Translations under genes and position numbers: made by a program
Notes under the pieces: model-generated
Told to the model about the DNA's origin: nothing
What the model saw: the letters and a program-made list of their open reading frames with translations, nothing else
Database searches by the model: none
Assembly: GCA_040880585.1 (NCBI GenBank)
Contig: JBBDID010000048.1
Span: 23,843 to 87,842 of the forward strand
Reading direction: 5' to 3'
Source of the DNA: Paracrocinitomix sp040880585
Lineage (GTDB): Bacteria > Bacteroidota > Bacteroidia > Flavobacteriales_D > Crocinitomicaceae
Length of the DNA stretch: 64,000 nt
Shown: one piece after another, positions 41,338 to 49,644 of the stretch
Numbering within the stretch: the first letter of the stretch is position 1
How the letters are laid out: every line of letters starts with the position of its first letter

Positions 41338-42364
41338 GTGTGGCCTTTTCTTTTTGTTCATTTTCGCCTTGACACCCGCTCAGGCGCAAAGAGATACCGT
41401 TCGTTATATCAAATCTCCCTATCGGGCTGAGTACACCCCACATTTTAAACTGGGGCAATTTAAAAGGGGATTTTTTAACGATTCTTTAAAAACGACTTTA
41501 AATATACTGGAAGGAAAACACAAAAATTTGTGGTCCAGACAAGACAGTTTGCAATTTGCTCAAACTTCTCTAAAAACCGGAAATGAGGCATTATCTGAAT
41601 ATTATTATGATCACCTGAATGTAAGTTTAAAAACCGAAGAAGCATACTGGTATGATCAGTTAATTATTTTTTACCTCAACAAAGAATACAAGCAAGCCAT
41701 CCGTTTCATCAACAAAGAGAGCCCCATGGTTCTCGAATTCTCAAGGATCTATTTTTTTAAAAAGATATTTAAAGCAAAAATTCAGCAGGAAGCAGATGAT
41801 AAATGGCACAAAAAAAATGAGATTTTTGATTGGAAAGTAGATAGTAGCCTCCTTAAGTTGGATCGTGATGATCCTCAATTTCAAAAATCTGTAACCCAAC
41901 CTTTGCGCAATCTAGAATTTGTTCTTCAAAAATTGGTTGCATTTGTCCATAAGGACGATCCGATACTGGCCAATTCATTTAAAGAAATGGGTTATCTCAT
42001 AGAGACATACTTTAATCTTACACATGCTTATATTGCCTATAGTATTGGAAGGCATTATAATAAAAGAGATAAAAGAATACTCAACCGGCTTAATGATATC
42101 AAAAGTCAATTGGCCGAAAAAAAACATAAGATCCCCAACTTCAGGCGCTATTTTCCCAGAACCGAACACTGGCGTTTTGAATATAAAGTTTTGAAAGAGA
42201 AAGTGATTTCAGCAAGAGAAGATACGACTGAGTATATAAAACCTACAACCATGCGAGAGAAAGAAGAACCTGTTTTCCCATTCCCCTATCAATTGGTCAC
42301 AATTGGTGGTATATTAATTTTGTTTCTTTTAGTACTTCTGTTATTAAGGTCAAAAAAGAAGTAA
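41315..42364 (+). CDS. Secreted membrane-anchored protein of unknown function
   Basis: A 349-residue protein. The frame is open from 41231, but ATG 41315 yields a good signal peptide (LIKCGLFFLFIFALTPAQAQ). The body is polar and helical, rich in Lys, Phe and Tyr, and the C-terminus has one transmembrane helix (LVTIGGILILFLLVLLLL) and a basic RSKKK end, so it is anchored in the inner membrane with its bulk in the periplasm. I recognise no domain. It overlaps DUF4159 by 23 bases and so is likely coupled to it. Confidence 0.7.
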   Translation: MHLQHLIKCGLFFLFIFALTPAQAQRDTVRYIKSPYRAEYTPHFKLGQFKRGFFNDSLKTTLNILEGKHKNLWSRQDSLQFAQTSLKTGNEALSEYYYDHLNVSLKTEEAYWYDQLIIFYLNKEYKQAIRFINKESPMVLEFSRIYFFKKIFKAKIQQEADDKWHKKNEIFDWKVDSSLLKLDRDDPQFQKSVTQPLRNLEFVLQKLVAFVHKDDPILANSFKEMGYLIETYFNLTHAYIAYSIGRHYNKRDKRILNRLNDIKSQLAEKKHKIPNFRRYFPRTEHWRFEYKVLKEKVISAREDTTEYIKPTTMREKEEPVFPFPYQLVTIGGILILFLLVLLLLRSKKK

Positions 42365-42406
42365 TTTTGGTACATGAGTTGTTTTCTCCGGATTAAATGT
42401 TAATGT

Positions 42407-42856
42407 ATGAATAGAATATTATTACTTATTTGCAGTTGTTTGTTAATCTCGGGACTAATTGCCTGTAAGCCCAAAAAGGATGCCGGCACCACCACTTCTG
42501 ATAAAGTGACCCAATCAGGTGTTTTAGTTGAGGATTTTGAAAAATATAGGGACAGTGCTCCGGTTAATTTGGAGACCTTAGATTTGCATGAAAATACACT
42601 AATTATGCAGATTAGCTATAGCGGAGGTTGTGAAGATCATGAATTCTCCCTCTTAGGCCTAAAGTATACTTCAGGGTCAAATCCCGTAGCCAGAGAAATT
42701 CAACTTTATCACAATAATAATGGAGACCATTGCAGGGAATTATTAGAAAAGAAGTTACGTATTGATATTTCTGCTTTTGCTCTTAAAAATAGTGAGCCGG
42801 TGATGTTGAAAATAAAGGGATGGAAAAATCCAGTGCTTTATACTTTAGCGAAGTGA
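42407..42856 (+). CDS. Lipoprotein of unknown function
   Basis: A 149-residue lipoprotein: signal peptide MNRILLLICSCLLISGL and a lipobox with Cys near 20 (LIAC). Mature part contains SYSGGCEDHEFSL and HNNNGDHCRE, two Cys-containing stretches that could pair. I do not know the function. Its 3' end overlaps hemB on the opposite strand by 12 bases, so it must be transcribed convergently with it. Confidence 0.65.
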   Translation: MNRILLLICSCLLISGLIACKPKKDAGTTTSDKVTQSGVLVEDFEKYRDSAPVNLETLDLHENTLIMQISYSGGCEDHEFSLLGLKYTSGSNPVAREIQLYHNNNGDHCRELLEKKLRIDISAFALKNSEPVMLKIKGWKNPVLYTLAK

Positions 42857-43822
42857 TTGGTAAATTTTAGCAAAATCGTGTGCGAAGTAAGTCAAAATGC
42901 TATCGGCTCCGGCTCTTTTCATACTCAGAAGCATTTCAGGCATAGCCGTATTGTAATCTAACCAACCATTAGCGCAAGCCGCTTTCAACATGGCGTATTC
43001 TCCACTAACATTATAGGCAGCAATAGGCAGCATACTATTTTCTTTTAACAAATGAATGATATCTAGGTAAGCCAAAGCCGGCTTCACCATTAAAAAATCA
43101 GCTCCTTCTGCCTCGTCTAATTTTGCTTCGCGAAGCGCTTCTTTTTTATTGGCCGGATTCATCTGATAGGTCTTTTTGTCTCCCGATTTAGGGGCAGAGT
43201 CTAGCGCATCACGAAACGGACCGTAAAAAGCACTGGCATATTTTGCGGTATAGGCCATAATTGACACCTCTTCAAAGTGATGTTGGTCTAAAGCTTCTCT
43301 AATCACCCCTACCCTTCCATCCATCATATCCGAAGGACCAATTATATCGATTCCTGCCTGCGCCTGCGCAACTGCCATTTTTGCTAAAATCGGCAAAGTG
43401 GGGTCATTTAAGATCAGCCCATTTTCTACAAGCCCGTCATGACCATCTGAACTGTATGGATCAAGTGCCACATCACTCATCAAAATAATCCCGGGAAACT
43501 GATCCTTGATTTTTCGAATTCCTTCCAGATAAAAATTATCTTGAGAAAAACTGTACCTTCCTGTCTTATCCTTATGTTTTTCAGGGATCACGGGAAACAA
43601 AACAAAGGTGCGTAATCCCAACTCAACAGATGCTTCAATTTCACGGTATATTCCTTGAAGATTCAATCTGTACACATCAGGTAATGAGAGGATTTCTTGC
43701 TTTTCTTCCTTAGCATCTACTAAAAACAGCGGATAAATTAAATTAGACGGTCGTAAAACCGTCTCTTCAATCATCTCACGAATCACCGGACTTTTTCTAT
43801 TTCTTCTTGGTCTGTTAAGCAT
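42845..43822 (-). CDS. hemB: Porphobilinogen synthase (delta-aminolevulinic acid dehydratase)
   Basis: A 325-residue enzyme that condenses two 5-aminolevulinate molecules to porphobilinogen for haem. SNLIYPLFLVD, YSSDGHDGLVENG and IIGPSDMMDGRVG are present, and the active-site lysines lie in MAYTAKYASAFYGPFRDA and FLMVKPALAYLDI. The classical cysteine-rich zinc site is replaced by DVALDPYSSDGHD, which points to a magnesium-type enzyme. Length is typical. It stands alone on the minus strand. Confidence 0.95.
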   Translation of the reverse strand: MLNRPRRNRKSPVIREMIEETVLRPSNLIYPLFLVDAKEEKQEILSLPDVYRLNLQGIYREIEASVELGLRTFVLFPVIPEKHKDKTGRYSFSQDNFYLEGIRKIKDQFPGIILMSDVALDPYSSDGHDGLVENGLILNDPTLPILAKMAVAQAQAGIDIIGPSDMMDGRVGVIREALDQHHFEEVSIMAYTAKYASAFYGPFRDALDSAPKSGDKKTYQMNPANKKEALREAKLDEAEGADFLMVKPALAYLDIIHLLKENSMLPIAAYNVSGEYAMLKAACANGWLDYNTAMPEMLLSMKRAGADSILTYFAHDFAKIYQSLR

Positions 43823-43960
43823 TTCTTATAGCGACAAAACTAGTCAATAATCCTCTTTTTCACCTATAAAATGGACAATTATTAGCAACTCTTCAAAAGC
43901 TTTCTGTTTAAAATATTATTATTCGCCTTTGAATAGCACAAAATAATTCAATTATTTTTA

Positions 43961-43968
43961 TAGCTTTG
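43961..43968 (+). promoter_or_regulatory. Candidate -7 box upstream of the lipoprotein gene
   Basis: TAGCTTTG matches TAnnTTTG and lies 18 bases before the ATG at 43987, a plausible leader length. It overlaps the TTG at 43966, which argues against that codon as the start. No -33 box at standard spacing is seen. Confidence 0.45.
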
Positions 43969-43986
43969 AAATCAAACTTGACGAAT

Positions 43987-44901
43987 ATGAAATGTACATT
44001 CAAATCAATTTACTGGTTCTTACTGCTTCCACTTTTGCTTGTATCCTGTGGGGGAGATGGAATTGATGTTGACTCTGATGATCCGGAAGATGATTTACAA
44101 GTGATCAATAGTAATGTGTTAGATTCTGCTGCTGCTATGAATACTGCAATTGGCGGTAAAATGTTTAGTATTCCTTCACCGATTCAAATGACCATAGTCA
44201 TTAAGGAGAATGTATCCGTTTTTAATGAAGAGTTATTAACGAATCCTGAAAACGTTTCTCTTTATACAACCGAGTTTAAGCGTGCTATAAATATGGGGAT
44301 TTATGGTGCTGATCTTGGATATGCTACGATCTATGAAAATAATACAAAAGCTGTCTCCTACCTCTCATCTGTTGAGAAATTGTCAGATGAACTAGGAATT
44401 GCAGGCGCATTTGATCAAGATCTTTTGGAACGTTTTATTGATAACGGCAATAATCAAGATTCTATGCTGGTGATTATGTCAGAGGGTTACAGAGAAGGTG
44501 ACCGTTTCTTAAAGGAAAACCAAGAACATGATGTGGCTACATTAATTCTAGCAGGCGGTTGGATTGAAGCTATGTATTTTGCCGGTGTTAGTTATGAAGA
44601 AAGTCGAAGTCAGGAAATTGCTGATCGGATTGGTGAACAGAAAACAGCTCTGGGAACTATCATTGACCTTTTAACTGACTACAACAGTGATGAGTTATAC
44701 AGTGGTTTAATTGAAGATCTTAAGAGTCTGGAAACAGACTTCAATCAGATTGAATATAATTACCAGTTTGTAGAGCCTGTACATGATACGAAAAAACACA
44801 CCACAGTAATTAAAAGTAAAACTTCTGTAAATATTGAAGCTGGAACTCTGGATAGTATCATAGAAAAAATTAAAAACATTAGAAACGGATTAATCGGATA
44901 A
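43987..44901 (+). CDS. Lipoprotein of unknown function
   Basis: A 304-residue lipoprotein. I chose ATG 43987 because it gives a clean signal peptide (FKSIYWFLLLPLLLVSCGG, lipobox LVSC) and lies below a -7 box; the frame is open further upstream from a TTG. The mature protein begins with an acidic Asp-rich linker and continues as a helical, Glu-rich domain that I do not recognise. It is followed after 4 bases by a small secreted gene and then by the large ABC transporter gene, so the three may be co-transcribed. Confidence 0.72.
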   Translation: MKCTFKSIYWFLLLPLLLVSCGGDGIDVDSDDPEDDLQVINSNVLDSAAAMNTAIGGKMFSIPSPIQMTIVIKENVSVFNEELLTNPENVSLYTTEFKRAINMGIYGADLGYATIYENNTKAVSYLSSVEKLSDELGIAGAFDQDLLERFIDNGNNQDSMLVIMSEGYREGDRFLKENQEHDVATLILAGGWIEAMYFAGVSYEESRSQEIADRIGEQKTALGTIIDLLTDYNSDELYSGLIEDLKSLETDFNQIEYNYQFVEPVHDTKKHTTVIKSKTSVNIEAGTLDSIIEKIKNIRNGLIG

Positions 44902-44905
44902 TACT

Positions 44906-45334
44906 ATGAAAAATTTATTTTTAACAGCCCTCACATTAATTTCGTTTGGAACCTTTAGTCAGCAGTGTGACTCACTTGTAAATGTCTGTTACAATTACCT
45001 TACCGTAGATGCTCAATCGGGTAAAATTTTTATTTCAGATGGTCAGGTTTATCAAGCATTTGTAGATGCAGAGCAGTCTGCTGAATTTAAAGTTACGCTT
45101 TATGGTGGTTCTCTTTACCGAATTGCGACAACAGCTGGATTAAAAGATAATTACGTCATCTTTAATGTATACGATAGAGATCGGAATTTACTTTTCTCTA
45201 ATGCGGATTATGATAACCAACCCTATTGGGATTTTAAAATTGATAATACGTTGGATTGTTACGTAGAAGCGTATTTAGATATTGACAAAAAAGTATCAGG
45301 ATGTCTTGTTTTGTTAATTGGATTTAATAAATAA
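44906..45334 (+). CDS. Small secreted protein of unknown function
   Basis: A 142-residue protein with a signal peptide (KNLFLTALTLISFGTFSQQ). The mature domain is beta-rich, with LYGGSLYRIATTAG and YVIFNVYDRDRNLLFSN, and few charged clusters; it could be a small periplasmic or outer-membrane ligand-binding domain. No family recognised. It lies between a lipoprotein gene (4 bases upstream) and the ABC transporter (26 bases downstream). Confidence 0.7.
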   Translation: MKNLFLTALTLISFGTFSQQCDSLVNVCYNYLTVDAQSGKIFISDGQVYQAFVDAEQSAEFKVTLYGGSLYRIATTAGLKDNYVIFNVYDRDRNLLFSNADYDNQPYWDFKIDNTLDCYVEAYLDIDKKVSGCLVLLIGFNK

Positions 45335-45360
45335 CCGCTATACTGCCTTTACATAATTAA

Positions 45361-48300
45361 ATGAGTGAAAGAATATTAAAAGCCTTAATGCAACTCTTTG
45401 CGATTATCGCAAGGGTTGACGAGAATGTTGATAGTCGGGAACCTGTCACATCAGGAGAAGGAAGAAAGATAGTAGAAGCCTTTTTAAGTCAGGAACTATC
45501 TTCTGCAGCTGTTGAAGAATATTTAGCTATTTTTGATGATTTTCTTATCACCTTTCAGGGAGGATCCAAGAAAAAAGACGGAAAACGTAAAAAAACTTCT
45601 GTTCACTCAGTAAAGGTACTTCGCATCTGTACACAAATCAATGAAGAACTTGCACAAAGACAAAAAATCATTGTGTTGGTGCGTATTCTTGAATTTATTA
45701 GTGCCAATGAACGTATAGATGAGCAGGAGTTGGAATTTGCACAAACTGTAGCAGACACCTTCAATGTTTCCATGGACGAATACAACCGAATCAGAGAATT
45801 TGTTGAAGCTCCGTTGGATACCATTGTAGATCATCCCGATATGTTGTTTGTAACCTCCAACAAAGAGGAGAATTTTAAAACAGCAAAACACATCTACTCA
45901 GAAGGACTTGATGGACAAATAAGAGTATTGAAAATTCCAAGTGTGAACTTTCACTTTTTCAAGTATTTGGGATCATCTGAGTTGAACCTGAACGGACAGC
46001 CTTTATTACAGGGACGTCACGTCATCCTAAACCAGGGAAGTTCTATCCGATCTTCAAAAGTACAACCCATTTACTACAGTGATATAATCGGTGCTTTTCT
46101 TTCAGATAAAACGGCTACAAAAATTGTTTTTAAAACGGTAGATGTCGTTTATAAATTCAAAAGTGGTACGATTGGTTTACACAATTTTAATTTTGTAGAA
46201 GAATCCGGTTCTCTCCTGGGAATTATGGGAGGATCAGGAGCGGGTAAATCTACCCTTTTAAACGTATTGAACGGAAATTACAAACCTGTTCAGGGATCCG
46301 TTACCATAAATGGGATTGATATCCACGAGGACAGGAATAAGATTGAAGGTGTAATTGGCTACGTTTCACAAGATGATTTGCTCATTGAAGAACTCACTGT
46401 TTTTCAAAATCTTTTCTACAATGCCAAACTATGTTTTGGCGGGATGGATGATAAGCTGATCGCAAAACGCGTATTGAAAACATTATCTTCTCTGGGACTT
46501 TACGAGACAAAAGATCTCAAAGTAGGAAGTCCTTTGGATAAAACCATTTCAGGAGGACAGCGAAAACGATTAAATATTGCATTGGAACTTATCCGTGAAC
46601 CCTCTGTTTTGTTTGTGGATGAACCCACTTCTGGATTATCGTCAAGAGATTCTGAAAACATCATGGACTTGCTGAAGGAGTTGGCGCTAAAGGGTAAATT
46701 AATTTTTGTAGTTATCCACCAGCCTTCTTCTGATATTTTTAAAATGTTTGATAAACTACTCATTCTGGATGTTGGGGGATATTTGATCTACAACGGTAAC
46801 CCTGTGGATGGAGTGATGTATTTTAAAAAGTGTATCAATCATGTCAACAGTGATGAGAGTGAATGCCCTACTTGCGGTAACGTAAATCCTGAGCAAATTT
46901 TTAATATCATTGAATCAAAGGTTGTTGACGAATACGGAAACCAAACTCAACACCGAAAGATCAGCCCTAAGGAATGGAATAAAAGCTACTTGAAGAGTTT
47001 AGAGGCAAACCCTAATGCCATAGAAGATGCAAATGTCATTCCTGAAAGCACTTTTAAAAAGCCTGGATTTATCAAACAACTCAAGGTATATTTTACCCGG
47101 GACATACTGTCAAAGCTTACCAACAGACAGTATATGGCCATCAACCTTTTGGAGGCTCCTGCACTGGCATTTATTCTTGCCTTTTTTGTTAAATTTTACA
47201 ACATACAAGATGGCTCTGACTATTCTTTCAAGTCCAACCAAAACATCCCGCAATTTTTGTTTATTGCTGTAATTGTAGCCTTGTTTATTGGATTAACAGT
47301 AGCAGCTGAAGAAATTATAAAGGATCAAAAGATATTAAAACGGGAGTCTTTTCTAAACCTGAGCAAAGGCTCTTATCTCACGTCCAAGATTACGATCATG
47401 TTCATCATTTCTGCCATTCAAATGATGTTTTTTGTCCTCATTGGAAACTATATCCTTGAAATTCAAGGAATGTGGTGGCAATACTGGCTGATTCTTTTTT
47501 CGCTTTCTTGTTTTGCGAACCTGTTGGGACTCAATATTTCAGCCAGTTTTAATTCGGTCAAGGTGATCTACATTCTTATTCCTATTTTGATCATTCCGCA
47601 ATTGCTTTTTAGCGGTGTCATTGTCAAGTTTGATAAATTAAACCCACTATTTGGAGATGAAAGTGCTGTGCCATTAATTGGTAACGTAATGGCCTCAAGA
47701 TGGGCATATGAAGCACTGGCAGTGGTTCAGTTCAAAGAAAATGAATACGGTGATATTTATTTTGAATACGAGAAGAAAAAAAGCTTTGCTACCTGGAAAA
47801 AAGACTATTGGCTGCAAGAGATGAATGCCAATCTGGATTATCTAAAGACGAATATTGGAGATATCGGAAAGATTAAAGAAACCAAAAATGCACTGCTCAT
47901 CCTTAAAAATGAAATTGAAAGAGAAGAAGCTTTTTTGGATAATTTAAGCTGTGAAGAGTGTATAGATGACATTCAGTTAGAAACTATCTACCCTGAGATC
48001 TACGGTGAAAAATCCCGGGTAATTAAAAAAGACATTACCGATAAGGAGGATCTATCAATTAAATCTACACCGGATACCATCAAAAGCGCAAAACGAGATA
48101 ACGGAACCCGCTATTTATATCAATTAGGTTTTTCTTCTCCAAAAGACAAAGAAGAATACCTGACAAGGAAGAATCAGCCGCAGTACGGCTTGAGCGAAGC
48201 CTATGATCAAACCAAAAGCTTTTTGGGTATTCTAAAAGATCATTATAAATCTATTGTTGATACAAATAGAGCAAGAATTGATCGTAAGAATGAAGAAATT

Positions 48301-48672
48301 ATTAAGAAATACGGAAAAGAAAAATATATTGAGTTAGTCGACGACCATACAAATGAAGCCCTGGAACAATTTGCTACCAATAAAACAGATATTTCCAAGT
48401 TAATTGAGTCTGACGGTTATTTGATTCAAAAGTCAGACCCTATTTATTTAGATCCCTATGATAAAACTTTTTGGAATGCTCATTTTTATGCGCCTAGAAA
48501 AAGAATTGCTATGTTAGATACTTATGTACCTACCTATTGGGCAAATATTTCGGTAATATGGTTAATGACCATAATTCTGATTATCACCTTGCGCTTTGAC
48601 GTTTTTAAAAAGCTCATGGACGGCATTGAAAAATTATTCGAACGAATAAATTTCAAAAAATCTGAATATTAA
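45361..48672 (+). CDS. Large ABCG-type ABC transporter with TerB-like and FHA-like N-terminal parts
   Basis: A 1103-residue ATPase-permease. Residues about 1-150 are helical with a TerB-like pattern (LKALMQLFAIIARVDENVD), then an FHA-like insertion (LQGRHVILNQGSSIR near 216-230). The nucleotide-binding domain has Walker A MGGSGAGKST (289-298), signature SGGQRKRLNIAL and Walker B VLFVDEPTSGL. A CPTC site follows (SECPTCGNVNPE). Six ABC-2 helices begin near residue 590, and a large soluble segment (about 795-1060) is inserted before the last helix. It acts as an exporter of unknown substrate. The neighbouring lipoprotein and secreted gene may be its partners. Confidence 0.87.
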   Translation: MSERILKALMQLFAIIARVDENVDSREPVTSGEGRKIVEAFLSQELSSAAVEEYLAIFDDFLITFQGGSKKKDGKRKKTSVHSVKVLRICTQINEELAQRQKIIVLVRILEFISANERIDEQELEFAQTVADTFNVSMDEYNRIREFVEAPLDTIVDHPDMLFVTSNKEENFKTAKHIYSEGLDGQIRVLKIPSVNFHFFKYLGSSELNLNGQPLLQGRHVILNQGSSIRSSKVQPIYYSDIIGAFLSDKTATKIVFKTVDVVYKFKSGTIGLHNFNFVEESGSLLGIMGGSGAGKSTLLNVLNGNYKPVQGSVTINGIDIHEDRNKIEGVIGYVSQDDLLIEELTVFQNLFYNAKLCFGGMDDKLIAKRVLKTLSSLGLYETKDLKVGSPLDKTISGGQRKRLNIALELIREPSVLFVDEPTSGLSSRDSENIMDLLKELALKGKLIFVVIHQPSSDIFKMFDKLLILDVGGYLIYNGNPVDGVMYFKKCINHVNSDESECPTCGNVNPEQIFNIIESKVVDEYGNQTQHRKISPKEWNKSYLKSLEANPNAIEDANVIPESTFKKPGFIKQLKVYFTRDILSKLTNRQYMAINLLEAPALAFILAFFVKFYNIQDGSDYSFKSNQNIPQFLFIAVIVALFIGLTVAAEEIIKDQKILKRESFLNLSKGSYLTSKITIMFIISAIQMMFFVLIGNYILEIQGMWWQYWLILFSLSCFANLLGLNISASFNSVKVIYILIPILIIPQLLFSGVIVKFDKLNPLFGDESAVPLIGNVMASRWAYEALAVVQFKENEYGDIYFEYEKKKSFATWKKDYWLQEMNANLDYLKTNIGDIGKIKETKNALLILKNEIEREEAFLDNLSCEECIDDIQLETIYPEIYGEKSRVIKKDITDKEDLSIKSTPDTIKSAKRDNGTRYLYQLGFSSPKDKEEYLTRKNQPQYGLSEAYDQTKSFLGILKDHYKSIVDTNRARIDRKNEEIIKKYGKEKYIELVDDHTNEALEQFATNKTDISKLIESDGYLIQKSDPIYLDPYDKTFWNAHFYAPRKRIAMLDTYVPTYWANISVIWLMTIILIITLRFDVFKKLMDGIEKLFERINFKKSEY

Positions 48673-48699
48673 TTTCATTTCTGGTTCGTAAAAACTTAC

Positions 48700-48707
48700 T
48701 ATATTTG
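48700..48707 (+). promoter_or_regulatory. Candidate -7 box for tRNA-His
   Basis: TATATTTG fits TAnnTTTG; a TTTC at 48678-48681 is 18 bases before it and may serve as a degenerate -33 box. Distance to the first tRNA base is about 15. Confidence 0.5.
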
Positions 48708-48722
48708 CGCTCTCAAAACACG

Positions 48723-48796
48723 GTGGTTGTAGCTCAGTTGGTTAGAGCGCCTGATTGTGGTTCAGGAGGTCGTCGGTTCGAGACCGATCTTCCACC
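48723..48796 (+). tRNA. tRNA-His (anticodon GTG)
   Basis: Cloverleaf parts are visible: acceptor GTGGTTG, TA at positions 8-9, D-arm GCTCAGTTGGTTAGAGC, anticodon arm CCTGATTGTGGTTCAGG with GTG in the loop, T-arm GTCGGTTCGAGACCGAT and 3' acceptor strand CTTCCAC followed by C73. A G just before the first base supplies the extra G(-1) of histidine tRNA. The acceptor stem has two T-T oppositions (positions 5-68 and 6-67). The 3' CCA is not encoded and must be added. Confidence 0.92.
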
Positions 48797-48800
48797 CAAA

Positions 48801-48847
48801 AAACAGAGTGAGTGTGTGAGCGATAGCGGACGCACTACTCTGTTTTT
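48801..48847 (+). terminator. Rho-independent terminator after tRNA-His
   Basis: ACAGAGTGAGTGTG pairs with CGCACTACTCTGT across a loop, followed by a run of seven T. Ends the tRNA transcript. Confidence 0.8.
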
Positions 48848-48990
48848 TTCTTCACACTCATCTATCTCTGAAAAAATTCAGCATATAAAGATGAAGGGAT
48901 ACTAAAATTCATACTCTTCACTTCAAAACCCCACTCTTCATAGCAGCCATAATAAGCATAAAATGTTCCTCGATTTTGTTTGACCCGGCG

Positions 48991-49003
48991 CCGATCTTCC
49001 ACC
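48991..49003. repeat. 13-bp duplicate of the tRNA-His 3' end
   Basis: CCGATCTTCCACC is identical to the tRNA-His 3' end at 48784-48796, in the same orientation, and abuts the stop of the gene at 49004-49546. It brackets about 195 bases that contain the terminator and no gene. This is the layout of an attachment site scar left by integration at a tRNA gene, or of a short duplication. Confidence 0.55.
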
Positions 49004-49546
49004 TTAAAAAGAATCTATTCGCACCACTTTACCCTGTCCCAAAGCATGATAAAGTACACTGACCAAATGCAATGTCTGATCTCTGCCTTTTCGTTGTCCT
49101 GATTTTGCAATCACATAGACCCCTACTATCATCAAAAGGGTAACGGGCAGGCACCACACCCAGATCGTTTTATTTCCTAAAGCCAATTGCGAAAGCCCAT
49201 ACATTCCACCAAACAAGGCGATCACACCTAAAAAGGAATAAATAAAAATGAACAACACCCATACTGTATATTGAGGGCCTACCGTGACCCTAATAATAGT
49301 ATCTTCATGATCTGCATACTCATCTTTCTCGGCAATGATCCTCAATTCAGGAGACCAGAAATGACGTTCTTGATAAGGAATATCTATGTAAAACTGGTCG
49401 TAGACCCTTTTCCCCACTACACTATCATCCGAATTGACATGATCTAAAAGGCGTTGATACACCTCTTCTTCAGAAAAAGGGGTCACCAATTTAAATCGAG
49501 GTTTAATTTCACCCGGATTAAAATGATCTTTTTTATTAAATGGCAT
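49004..49546 (-). CDS. Small membrane protein of unknown function
   Basis: A 180-residue protein. The N-terminal half is polar (PFNKKDHFNPGEIKPRFKL), and two transmembrane helices follow (WVLFIFIYSFLGVIALFGGM and WVWCLPVTLLMIVGVYVIA), then a basic tail. It probably sits in the inner membrane with both ends inside. No family recognised. Its stop touches the tRNA-derived 13-bp repeat. Confidence 0.7.
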   Translation of the reverse strand: MPFNKKDHFNPGEIKPRFKLVTPFSEEEVYQRLLDHVNSDDSVVGKRVYDQFYIDIPYQERHFWSPELRIIAEKDEYADHEDTIIRVTVGPQYTVWVLFIFIYSFLGVIALFGGMYGLSQLALGNKTIWVWCLPVTLLMIVGVYVIAKSGQRKGRDQTLHLVSVLYHALGQGKVVRIDSF

Positions 49547-49644
49547 CTCAGCAATTGAATTGAAGCAATATATTCAATCCGTCGATTCTACAACATGACA
49601 AAAGTCAGCCATTCAATAAAATGTGTGATTTTTATTCAAAAAAT

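Noticed and set aside
48705..48905. Open frame of 66 codons across tRNA-His
   Set aside because: It runs through the tRNA and its terminator hairpin, so it is not a gene.
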